Shown here: in pieces, positions 1 through 5,298 of the stretch
How the letters are laid out: the number at the start of each line of letters is the position of its first letter
Position numbering within the stretch: position 1 is the first letter of the stretch
Translations under genes and position numbers: made by a program
The notes under the pieces: generated by a model
The model's input: the letters and a program-made list of their open reading frames with translations, nothing else
Database searches by the model: none
Told to the model about the DNA's origin: nothing
Assembly: GCA_014729935.1 (NCBI GenBank)
Contig: WJJB01000413.1
Span: forward strand, 1-5,298
Direction of reading: 5' to 3'
Length of the DNA: 5,298 bases
Source of the DNA: Candidatus Bathyarchaeota archaeon
GTDB taxonomy: Archaea > Asgardarchaeota > Lokiarchaeia > Sigyniarchaeales > Sigyniarchaeaceae

Positions 1-633
1 AGTTTCATTTAATTTCTTCAATCTTGTTGCGGATTCCGAGAGCTCTTCTCGGGCGAGATCAAGATGACCCATTTCTTGGTGCAGGTCCGCTAATGCTTGC
101 AATATAACTACAATGTTGAATTCATACGACCCTTGTTCATCCAGTTCTATCTCTTTCAAGATTGCTAGTGCTTCCTTGTATGAAATCTCCGCATTGTTAC
201 AATTTTTTTCTCGGGCGTGAAGTTTTCCCCGCTGGGATAATGCAAGTGCCAAGCTTCCCTGGTGCTCCATCCCGCCCCTTTCAATCAATATCCTGAAGGT
301 CTTGATGGCTTCATTTATCTCTTGCTTAGACGACATGAGTCGTCCCTTCTTTTCATGGATCTTGCTGGTCCACAACCGGATCCTTCCCATGATGGGATGA
401 ACTCGGTTTTTTTTATTCTCTAAAAGAAACTTGCTTATTTTCATCCCATCAGTAAAATTACCGAGCGCTTCATCATATTTCCCAGATTGAAGGAATAGAA
501 TACCCAGTTCCTCGATGCACTCGAGCAACAATACCTCGCTTGTTCCAGGGAATTCATGGCGTATTTCTCTTAGTATATGGATGCTTTTTTCAAGATGATG
601 AATCCCCTCATCTTTTCCCCCCTCTCCATCCAT
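1..633 (-). CDS. TPR-repeat protein, C-terminal part missing at window edge, frameshifted near its 5' end
   Basis: This is an open frame on the minus strand that runs off the left edge without a stop. It encodes helical repeats of the tetratricopeptide type, which usually act as protein-protein interaction scaffolds. Reading from 633 leftward there are about four TPR-like units: around LECIEELGILFLQSGKYDEAL (split here as LECIEELGIL + FLQSGKYDEAL), a degenerate unit near HPIMGRIRLW, one near SLALALSQRGKLHAREKN with NAEISYKEALAIL, and one near VVILQALADLHQEMGHLDLA. The A-x-G-Y and KYDEAL-type signatures are the main evidence. The ATG at 633 is only the first start in this frame and has no ribosome binding site. 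The true N-terminal part lies in another frame upstream (see the next feature). No enzymatic domain is visible in the present part. The partner or pathway cannot be inferred. The gene lies downstream of the metallophosphoesterase on the same strand. Confidence 0.75.
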   Translation of the reverse strand, partial: MDGEGGKDEGIHHLEKSIHILREIRHEFPGTSEVLLLECIEELGILFLQSGKYDEALGNFTDGMKISKFLLENKKNRVHPIMGRIRLWTSKIHEKKGRLMSSKQEINEAIKTFRILIERGGMEHQGSLALALSQRGKLHAREKNCNNAEISYKEALAILKEIELDEQGSYEFNIVVILQALADLHQEMGHLDLAREELSESATRLKKLNET

Positions 634-791
634 ATTCGACTGAGAATCCGGTGCACTCTCGCCATACCTTCGAATTTTACACGTGTTTCTTCATCTATTT
701 CTTGATAATGCTGAAGTGCTACTTGAAGGGAGAAAATCAGGAAATATCTTGCAAGAGAAAATTGAATTGATTCTTCTCTGGAAGAACGCAT
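618..791 (-). pseudogene. 5' portion of the TPR gene in the -1-shifted frame
   Basis: The minus-strand frame starting at an ATG at 791 contains a convincing TPR helix A, GMARVHRILSRIWMERG, and then loses the pattern after the six-G run (C run at 617-622 on the plus strand). The matching helix B, GKDEGIHHLEKSIHILRE, continues in the frame of the 1-633 feature. Joining the two across the G run gives one normal TPR unit, so both pieces belong to one gene with a -1 shift. The shifted frame itself stops at 570. The start is uncertain: ATG 791 overlaps the metallophosphoesterase 3' end by 55 bases and has no clear ribosome binding site, and the next ATG in frame (about 668) begins inside the TPR unit. 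The cause may be a real inactivating deletion, a one-base sequencing or assembly error in the homopolymer, or less likely recoding. Confidence 0.65.
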
Positions 792-1606
792 TGATATGGT
801 CCATGCGTCTCGTATCCGTGAATGTAATCATCACTCACGGTGTGATAATGCCCCCAGTAAAAACCAATCACATCGATCGCCGGGTGTGAGAAATCCTGCA
901 CGAACTTCTTGGCAGGGGGCTGGCAGTGATGGCAGAGTAGTGCCGGTACCGGGATATCTCTAGTACCATTCCCCAGGTTAGTCTCAACATCCTGCCTAAA
1001 CGCGTGAATCAATTTTTGCTTGAATTGTGACCATGGCACGGGGAGCTCTCGCTTGTTGTAGTAGGGAAAACCGTACATGTAGCACTTTTCGTCCAGCAAG
1101 ATCCCCTTATTCTTGAGCAAGAACATGTTCGCACCAAGTGAGAATCCATCCAGTGTTTCTTCGAGGGATACACGGGCTTGCTTTGCCATGGACGCACTTG
1201 CCCTGTACCTGATTCTCAAGCTTTCCTCGTGTGCATCAGCATCAACCACGAGCTCGTTTTCCACCGAACCAAGCTTTACAATACCATCGAACCAGTAATC
1301 ATGGTTCCCCTTGACGAGCACCAACGGGATACGAGCGTCCAGCCATATCCGTACCTCTTGCAACATGGCAAGGGGCGAGTTATAAAAGTCAATTGACTCG
1401 TTTCGGAAAAATGACATTAAGGCCAGGTAATCCCAATGGAAATCCCCGCAAATTACCACGGCTCTTGTCTCCTTGTGGTCCAAGTTTTCAAATCTGGCTT
1501 GCAAGGAATCGTAATACTCCTGGGTGTACCCGCATCGTGTATGCAGGATCGTTCGCTTGGTCAGAGCTGCTGGAAAGTGAAGATCGGACGTGAGGGCAAC
1601 ATGCAT
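737..1606 (-). CDS. Calcineurin-like metallophosphoesterase
   Basis: A 289-residue protein with the full set of dinuclear-metal phosphoesterase motifs, in order: SDLH (D8, H10), CGDFHWD (D55), KGNHDYW (N101, H102), a His in LLCHHCQPP (near 226-227) and WGHYH (H253, H255). The family hydrolyses phosphomono- or diesters with two metal ions; the substrate cannot be told from sequence. The GDFHW/GNHDYW pair resembles the COG1768-type predicted phosphohydrolases (GDISW...GNHDYW), but with a longer segment between the GNHD motif and the His motif. There is no signal peptide, so it is probably cytoplasmic. I chose ATG 1606 because the conserved first strand (MHVALTSDLH) begins there. A TTG at 1630 would add eight residues; the GGTGAT upstream of it is 18 bases away, too far. 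A TATA-like element about 35 bases upstream of 1606 would suit a nearly leaderless mRNA. The stop lies close to or inside the start of the TPR gene, suggesting one transcript. Confidence 0.9.
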   Translation of the reverse strand: MHVALTSDLHFPAALTKRTILHTRCGYTQEYYDSLQARFENLDHKETRAVVICGDFHWDYLALMSFFRNESIDFYNSPLAMLQEVRIWLDARIPLVLVKGNHDYWFDGIVKLGSVENELVVDADAHEESLRIRYRASASMAKQARVSLEETLDGFSLGANMFLLKNKGILLDEKCYMYGFPYYNKRELPVPWSQFKQKLIHAFRQDVETNLGNGTRDIPVPALLCHHCQPPAKKFVQDFSHPAIDVIGFYWGHYHTVSDDYIHGYETHGPYQCVLPEKNQFNFLLQDIS

Positions 1607-1637
1607 TGGGACCAAACCAAATTTTGGCAATGATAAA

Positions 1638-1647
1638 TCTATAAAAG
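1638..1647. promoter_or_regulatory. TATA-like element in the divergent intergenic region
   Basis: The plus strand reads TATAAAAG at 1640-1647 and the minus strand CTTTTATA, so the same element can be read as an archaeal TATA box in both directions. For the plus-strand DUF1512 gene it would place transcription start near 1668, giving a leader of about 40 bases that contains the ribosome binding site. For the minus-strand phosphoesterase it would place the start near 1615, a few bases before ATG 1606. The purine/A-rich bases on its left (GATAAATC) look somewhat more like a BRE for the plus direction. This is pattern reading only; no start site is known. Confidence 0.45.
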
Positions 1648-1665
1648 TATCACCCCTTCAATAGA

Positions 1666-1687
1666 TTACCACGGTTACCAATAACCA
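1666..1687. repeat. Triple TTACCA-like repeat, possible operator
   Basis: TTACCA occurs at 1666-1671 and 1675-1680, followed by TAACCA at 1682-1687. The last two also form a small perfect inverted repeat, GGTTA (1673-1677), loop CCAA, TAACC (1682-1686). The cluster lies between the TATA-like element and the DUF1512 ribosome binding site, about where transcription of that gene would start. That is a usual place for an archaeal repressor site. The repeats are short and could be chance. Confidence 0.3.
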
Positions 1688-1691
1688 AGCT

Positions 1692-1697
1692 GGTGAT
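1692..1697 (+). promoter_or_regulatory. Ribosome binding site (GGTGAT) of the DUF1512 gene
   Basis: GGTGAT is a full match to the archaeal 16S anti-Shine-Dalgarno (complement of ATCACC). It lies 10 bases before ATG 1708. It decides the start: the in-frame GTG at 1693 lies inside this site and is therefore unlikely to be the initiation codon. Confidence 0.65.
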
Positions 1698-1707
1698 AAC
1701 GGGGCAC

Positions 1708-2880
1708 ATGATGCTACAGCAACCTCAGGAGCCATGGACGATCATTTTTAATCTCATCTTCTACGTATTCCTATTCATATCGATTTTCTATGGCCAGAAG
1801 ATACAATACTGGCAGTATTCCAAGAAGGTGGAATCATCTCTCGTCAAGATTAAGGAAAAGCGGCAGGAAACAAAAGATCGGGTGAAGACCAAAATCATCG
1901 AGCTACGAAAGCGGATAGAGGACCATAAGCCACCCGCGGAACGGGATGGTTCAAAGGCAAAGTTATCTGCCAAGGAACTTGACACCTTTCTTGACGAGTT
2001 CATGCAATTCTTCATGATCCAGCCTGAATCAATGGATCCCGCGGGTATCGTGGGCAAGCTCGATCAGCTGATAGACGTCCGGGAAAACCGCTGGGATGAT
2101 ACCGTGCAGGAGCTGGTTCCGGGGATTGACGAAACTTGGGCTTCAAACTTGGAAAATCTCATAGAGGCTGCACTAGCGGTAGATAGCGTGTACAGGATAG
2201 TCCGTCACTTTTACGTTCAAGGGAAGAAGACCAAGAGCCTCATCTTTGTAATGCAAATTGCCATGCAGATCAAGATCATCGAACAGATGGTCGATGCATA
2301 TGCAAAAGCCTCCAAGGCATTCTATCACGGTCAACCGATTGGAGATGCGCTCGGCCCGCAGGTTGCAGCAACCTTGGTAAGGGACTTGGTTGCTGGGGGG
2401 GTGGAGCCGGAAGATATTTGCAAGGAAACCATCCTGCAGGAAGTAAAGTACAATGGCCGCACCTTGCACGTGATTCGTGCCAAGGGACCTGGGGGCACGG
2501 TTGGCAAGCCAGGCCAAGCTATCAAGCTGCAAGTGGAGAAGTTGGGTGGTAAGGTGAACCGGATCATCATGATTGATGCTGCCATGAAATTAGAGGGTGA
2601 GGCATCTGGTTCCATCGTGGAAGGCGTGGGTGCGGCGATCGGGGGCATTGGCGTGGAAAAATTCAAGATTGAGGACTCCTCGACCACGGCAAGCATTCCC
2701 ATCGATGCCATCATCTGCAAGCAGAACCTCGTGGATGCCATCACGACCATGCGGAAGTCCATCTCGAACAGTGTCAAGAAAATAGTCGAGCGTATCAAGA
2801 TCGCCATCGATAAACGCACTAAGGAAGGCGATGTCATCATCCTGGCGGGAATCGGGAACACGATTGGTATTGGCATTTGA
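1708..2880 (+). CDS. DUF1512 family membrane-anchored archaeal protein
   Basis: A 390-residue protein that I recognise as the archaeal DUF1512 family, whose function is unknown to me. It has one hydrophobic segment at residues 11-29 (IIFNLIFYVFLFISIFYG), then a charged, probably coiled-coil stretch (about 35-75), then a large soluble domain, probably cytoplasmic. Conserved-looking patches follow in order: DPAGIV (110-115), HGQPIGD (207-213), the Gly-rich AKGPGGTVGKPGQAI (258-272), MIDAAMKLEGEASG (288-301), EGVGAAIGG (305-313), FKIED, and a C-terminal AGIGNTIGIGI (380-390). The Gly-rich patches could bind a phosphate-bearing ligand, but this is speculation; they do not match a Walker A motif. 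I chose ATG 1708 (ATG 1711 is adjacent) because of its ribosome binding site. The gene ends 13 bases before the signal peptidase, so the two are probably cotranscribed from the divergent region. Confidence 0.85.
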   Translation: MMLQQPQEPWTIIFNLIFYVFLFISIFYGQKIQYWQYSKKVESSLVKIKEKRQETKDRVKTKIIELRKRIEDHKPPAERDGSKAKLSAKELDTFLDEFMQFFMIQPESMDPAGIVGKLDQLIDVRENRWDDTVQELVPGIDETWASNLENLIEAALAVDSVYRIVRHFYVQGKKTKSLIFVMQIAMQIKIIEQMVDAYAKASKAFYHGQPIGDALGPQVAATLVRDLVAGGVEPEDICKETILQEVKYNGRTLHVIRAKGPGGTVGKPGQAIKLQVEKLGGKVNRIIMIDAAMKLEGEASGSIVEGVGAAIGGIGVEKFKIEDSSTTASIPIDAIICKQNLVDAITTMRKSISNSVKKIVERIKIAIDKRTKEGDVIILAGIGNTIGIGI

Positions 2881-2893
2881 ATATTGAAGGAGG

Positions 2894-3511
2894 GTGCTGG
2901 CAATCAAGAAAGAAAACAAGGGGTTGCTCGTTACTCTCATCGTCATTGGGTCATTCATCGGCGGTGCATTCGCCGCGTTTGGTATCCTCAAGGTGGTAAT
3001 GAAAACACCCATTCCCGTCGTTGTGGTTACATCAAAATCAATGGAACCGAACATTCATGAAGGGGATATCTTGTTTATCAAGAATCAGTCTGCCGATGAG
3101 ATAAATGTCGGAGATGTGATTGTATTTGAAACCCAAGGAGCGTGGTCCTCTCCCATCAATGAACCAGTGGTACACCGGGTTATCCAAAAGGATTTCAACG
3201 TGGGAGAGCAAAAGTACTATTTCACCACTCAAGGTGACGCCAATCCCTTCCCGGACGATCCGATTCCGGAGGATAACCTGTATGGGCGTGTCGTCGGACG
3301 GATCCCATACCTTGGTTGGATCAAGCTTTTCTTGGATAGATCTGGTATTGGGATTTACCTGTTAATCGGTATTGGTGTCCTGCTTGTCATTAGCATTATC
3401 ATGGACTTCATGAAGGAAAAGGAACATATCGAAGGGGAGCAGGAGGCAGGCAATGGAGATGAAATTGATCATCCCACCACGGGTTCCCCTGAAGTTGCTG
3501 GGAACGAATGA
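2894..3511 (+). CDS. Signal peptidase I, archaeal/ER (Sec11) type
   Basis: A 205-residue membrane protease (peptidase family S26B) that removes signal peptides from exported proteins on the outer face of the membrane. An N-terminal transmembrane segment spans about residues 10-35. The catalytic box SKSMEPNIHEGD carries the nucleophile Ser49. The box EPVVHRVI carries His94, where bacterial enzymes have Lys, marking the archaeal/eukaryotic type. The box QGDANPFPDD supplies the acidic residues (Asp115, Asp121/122), and LYGRVVGRIPYLGW is the usual last conserved box. A second transmembrane segment (about 151-172) and a polar acidic tail of some 30 residues follow. The start is taken as GTG 2894. 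An AGGAGG lies directly against it (2888-2893), closer than usual, so the exact start is unsure. It follows DUF1512 by 13 bases, and its stop overlaps an ATG at 3508 (ATGA) that I do not think is used. Confidence 0.93.
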   Translation: MLAIKKENKGLLVTLIVIGSFIGGAFAAFGILKVVMKTPIPVVVVTSKSMEPNIHEGDILFIKNQSADEINVGDVIVFETQGAWSSPINEPVVHRVIQKDFNVGEQKYYFTTQGDANPFPDDPIPEDNLYGRVVGRIPYLGWIKLFLDRSGIGIYLLIGIGVLLVISIIMDFMKEKEHIEGEQEAGNGDEIDHPTTGSPEVAGNE

Positions 3512-3663
3512 ATAGAAACAAGGTGTCAGGAAATTGGGAGAATCGTGATCCACTGAAACCCGCAAGAATACGATCCTCGTGTACCTGCAAAGACTGCTGG
3601 GATCACGTGGCAGTAAGAAAGGAAAGGACTGTAATCAGGCTCGGCATACAAGGTGAGAATCAA
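3512..3663 (+). other. Untranslated spacer with inverted repeat, between signal peptidase and SepSecS
   Basis: The frame is open through this stretch from an ATG at 3508, but the 53 codons have no counterpart in SepSecS proteins I know. I read the region as a 5' leader. It contains an 8-bp perfect inverted repeat, CGTGATCC (3544-3551) and GGATCACG (3600-3607). Nested inside are GCA/TGC (3562-3564/3586-3588) and a short hairpin TACGA-TCC-TCGTG. It could fold as an interrupted stem in RNA. It does not look like a tRNA, and I see no strong TATA box. Confidence 0.35.
3651..3656 (+). promoter_or_regulatory. Ribosome binding site (AGGTGA) of spcS
   Basis: AGGTGA lies 7 bases before GTG 3664 and 10 bases before ATG 3667. 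Both are in the SepSecS frame. It supports internal initiation here rather than at ATG 3508, in agreement with the family N-terminus. Confidence 0.7.
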
Positions 3664-3666
3664 GTG

Positions 3667-5007
3667 ATGAGGGAAGAGTTGAGGCGAAAGCTTTCGGACA
3701 TGCTCGATGACAACATCCTGGAACGGGGATTGATCTTGCTCGATGATCACCTTAAGCCACTATGGACCTTATTTGACCAGCGCCAGGTGCCCATGGATGG
3801 TTGGAGCGACGAGCAGGTGGAGATTCTCTTCAAGATCTTGGCGCGCATGGACACCGATAAGGATGAAAAAGCAGCACGTGTTGGCGAGCGAGAAGGAAGA
3901 ACCCCGTCGGGATACGTTTTATCCCTTGCCGAAGGATTTGCACATGGTATCGGCCGTAGCGGGAATATTGCTGCCATGCAACCAAAAGCACCTGGTGGTT
4001 CCATCCTTAATCTCATGGCTGATCGATTAGCAAATAGCCTCTTGAAGCAAGTGGGACTACCACGGGTGAAGGCATCCATTGTCTTTCCAGTAGCCACTGG
4101 CATGAGCATCGCCTCTTGCCTGGCTGCCATCCATGGGAATTGGGTGAGGAAGGACAAGCACAACCCTTGGAAACGCGGTGAAGTTATTGTACCAAGGCTC
4201 GATCACCGATCTCCCTTGAAGGGCATCAGGTTTAGCGGGTTCACTCCCCGCATTGTTGAGGGGGAGCTCGACGGCCATGGGGTCGTGGTACCGTTGGAAC
4301 ATATCCAAGAGGCCATTGGCCCTGGAACCGGAGCCATTCTTAGCACGACAGCTTTCTTCCCCCCTCGCCAACCTGATTGCATCAAGAAAATTGCGAAATT
4401 ATGCGCCGATGAGGGAATTCCTCACGTGGTAAATAATTCATATGGTATTCAAAGTACCCGGTACCTGGCTTTATTGAGGGGCGCCATCGATGCTGGCAGG
4501 ATCGATTACATCGTGCAAAGCACGGACAAGAACTTTCTTACACCAGTTGGGGGTGCCGTGGTGACTTCACCATCGAAAGAAAAGATCCAAGCACTGAGCA
4601 GGGTGTACGCGGGGCGGGCAAGCGCGCAACCCATCTTGCAATTCATGGCTTCGGTCTTGATCCTTGGCATTTCGGGTTACAAGAAACTCATGGAACAACA
4701 AGTGGCACATAGGGATTATCTTGAAGAAGAAGTTGGCAGAATAGCTTCCAGGGCAGGTCAACACCTGCTTGACGTCGATAATCCCATCGCGGTTGCCATG
4801 TCCGTGAATGGTTTATCCAAGGATCTCGGTGGAAAATTGTATACCCTCAGGGTCACGGGACCCAAGGTGATATTCCCCGGGGATTTCGGCAGTTGCATTG
4901 ATGATTATCCCGAGCCTTACTTGACATTGAATGCAGGTATTGGAGCAAGAAACGAGGATTTCGAACGGCTTATCGGTAAACTCGAGGAAGTATTCTTGGA
5001 TAAGTGA
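3667..5007 (+). CDS. spcS: O-phosphoseryl-tRNA(Sec) selenium transferase (SepSecS)
   Basis: A PLP enzyme that converts O-phosphoseryl-tRNA(Sec), made by PSTK, to selenocysteinyl-tRNA(Sec) using selenophosphate. It is the last step of archaeal/eukaryotic selenocysteine synthesis, in the cytoplasm. Family motifs are all present: MDTDKD, VGEREGR (R75), HGIGRSGNIAAMQPKA (R97, S98, Q105), the FPVATGMS patch, STTAFFPPR, PHVVNNSYGIQS, the PLP lysine in QSTDKNFLTPVGG (K288) and GRASAQP (R317). From ATG 3667, R75, R97 and Q105 take the same numbers as in human SepSecS; K288 and R317 match human K284 and R313. That supports this start, as does AGGTGA upstream; GTG 3664 is a near alternative. The length of 446 fits archaeal members (about 436). 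The usual PGRASA reads AGRASA. An ATG at 3508 would add 53 unrelated residues and overlap the signal peptidase stop. SepCysS is excluded by the motifs. Confidence 0.96.
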   Translation: MREELRRKLSDMLDDNILERGLILLDDHLKPLWTLFDQRQVPMDGWSDEQVEILFKILARMDTDKDEKAARVGEREGRTPSGYVLSLAEGFAHGIGRSGNIAAMQPKAPGGSILNLMADRLANSLLKQVGLPRVKASIVFPVATGMSIASCLAAIHGNWVRKDKHNPWKRGEVIVPRLDHRSPLKGIRFSGFTPRIVEGELDGHGVVVPLEHIQEAIGPGTGAILSTTAFFPPRQPDCIKKIAKLCADEGIPHVVNNSYGIQSTRYLALLRGAIDAGRIDYIVQSTDKNFLTPVGGAVVTSPSKEKIQALSRVYAGRASAQPILQFMASVLILGISGYKKLMEQQVAHRDYLEEEVGRIASRAGQHLLDVDNPIAVAMSVNGLSKDLGGKLYTLRVTGPKVIFPGDFGSCIDDYPEPYLTLNAGIGARNEDFERLIGKLEEVFLDK

Positions 5008-5150
5008 ATATTCCCCCTGCAAGAACTAATTCCTTCAAGGGCGGAATTCCAGAAAGACGGGGTAATTTCGAGAATTGCGAAAGTCCAAGTAGACTTTAAT
5101 ACCTCCAAGTGTAGATCTAACCATCTTATCGAGAAAAACTGCAGGTGAGA
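5008..5150 (+). other. Intergenic region with possible promoter for the last gene
   Basis: There is no gene in these 143 bases. A TTTAATA element at 5095-5101, about 56 bases before ATG 5157, is a possible weak TATA box. Two small hairpins are possible: AATTCC/GGAATT (5028-5033/5043-5048, 9-base loop) and TTTCG/CGAAA (5066-5070/5078-5082, 7-base loop). Neither is followed by a U run, so I do not call a terminator. Whether the next gene has its own promoter or shares the spcS transcript is open. Confidence 0.3.
5143..5148 (+). promoter_or_regulatory. Ribosome binding site (AGGTGA) of the right-edge gene
   Basis: AGGTGA lies 8 bases before ATG 5157 but only 2 bases before ATG 5151. Spacing therefore favours 5157 as the start of the last gene. 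It is the same site sequence as in front of spcS. Confidence 0.6.
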
Positions 5151-5156
5151 ATGCAT

Positions 5157-5298
5157 ATGACTATCATCGAGAGTTACCAGAAGGCAAGGGATGTGTGGAC
5201 AAACAAGATGCAGGTGCTCGATCTCTCGAGCCTACCTGCTGGATGGAATCAGAATGAGGCGTTCCATGCTTGCTACCACGCGTGCAACGGTCCTTCCG
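5157..5298 (+). CDS. Hypothetical protein, N-terminal part only (cut by right edge)
   Basis: An open frame of 47 full codons with a good ribosome binding site runs off the right edge with no stop. It begins MTIIESYQKARDVWTNKM and contains ALHACY-like Cys/His-containing text (AFHACYHACNGPS) near the edge. I do not recognise the family. There is no signal peptide or membrane segment in the visible part. The CxxxC with neighbouring His could be a metal site, but this cannot be judged from so short a piece. The gene follows spcS on the same strand after 149 bases, so a link to selenocysteine metabolism is possible but unsupported. ATG 5151 is an alternative start. Confidence 0.6.
   Translation, partial: MTIIESYQKARDVWTNKMQVLDLSSLPAGWNQNEAFHACYHACNGPS

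Noticed and set aside
614..626. Programmed -1 frameshift signal at the G run
   Set aside because: The codons AGG GGG GAA do not form a canonical X-XXY-YYZ heptamer. P-site slippage on GGG is possible but a one-base deletion or error is simpler.
691..693. In-frame TGA (minus strand) upstream of the 1-633 TPR frame as a possible selenocysteine codon, prompted by the Sec machinery nearby
   Set aside because: The sequence upstream of it in that frame has no TPR character, whereas the other frame does. A frameshift explains the data better.
1693..1707. GTG 1693 as start of DUF1512
   Set aside because: It lies within the GGTGAT ribosome binding site that serves ATG 1708.
3544..3607. tRNA-like fold in the spcS leader
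   Set aside because: The outer stem has 8 bp, but there is no T-loop GGTTCAAATCC-type sequence or anticodon-arm arrangement.
3508..3666. N-terminal extension of SepSecS with a CTCKDC cluster
   Set aside because: Not found in the archaeal or human N-termini I recall, and a strong ribosome binding site sits just before the family start. Kept only as a finding about start choice.
5028..5082. Two small hairpins after spcS as terminator or SECIS element
   Set aside because: Stems are only 5-6 bp, no U run follows, and SepSecS is not a selenoprotein, so a SECIS here would have no clear use.

Overview
The window looks like chromosomal DNA of an archaeon. Three things point there. The gene at 3667-5007 is the archaeal/eukaryotic type of selenocysteine synthase (SepSecS). 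The gene at 1708-2880 belongs to DUF1512, a family I know only from archaea. The signal peptidase has the archaeal/ER-type Ser-His layout. Ribosome binding sites of the GGTGA type also fit archaeal 16S rRNA. Base composition is close to balanced, which does not suit the AT-rich Methanococcales or the GC-rich Methanopyrus, the classic SepSecS archaea. A Sec-decoding Asgard archaeon is therefore my best guess, but this is inference from one gene plus composition.

Layout. Minus strand, left part: a TPR-repeat protein that runs off the left edge (1-about 791) and is split by a -1 frameshift at a six-G run. It is preceded by a calcineurin-like metallophosphoesterase (1606-737). A compact divergent intergenic region (about 1607-1707) carries a TATA-like element and three short TTACCA-like repeats. 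Plus strand, right part: a run of three genes, the DUF1512 membrane-anchored protein (1708-2880), a Sec11-type signal peptidase (2894-3511) and SepSecS (3667-5007). A fourth gene of unknown function starts at 5157 behind a good ribosome binding site and leaves the window at the right edge.

How the genes may work together. DUF1512 and the signal peptidase are 13 bases apart and are probably cotranscribed; both are membrane proteins, so a link through membrane or secretion biology is possible but unproven. SepSecS makes selenocysteine on tRNA(Sec), in the step after PSTK, and implies that the genome also has PSTK, SelD, an archaeal SelB and tRNA(Sec); none of these is visible here. An untranslated stretch of about 155 bases lies between the signal peptidase stop and the likely true SepSecS start. 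It holds an inverted repeat but no gene I recognise. I found no insertion sequence, CRISPR array, tRNA or rRNA, and no clearly novel multi-gene system. The most noteworthy items are the Sec machinery in this genomic setting, the broken TPR gene and the DUF1512/signal peptidase pairing.
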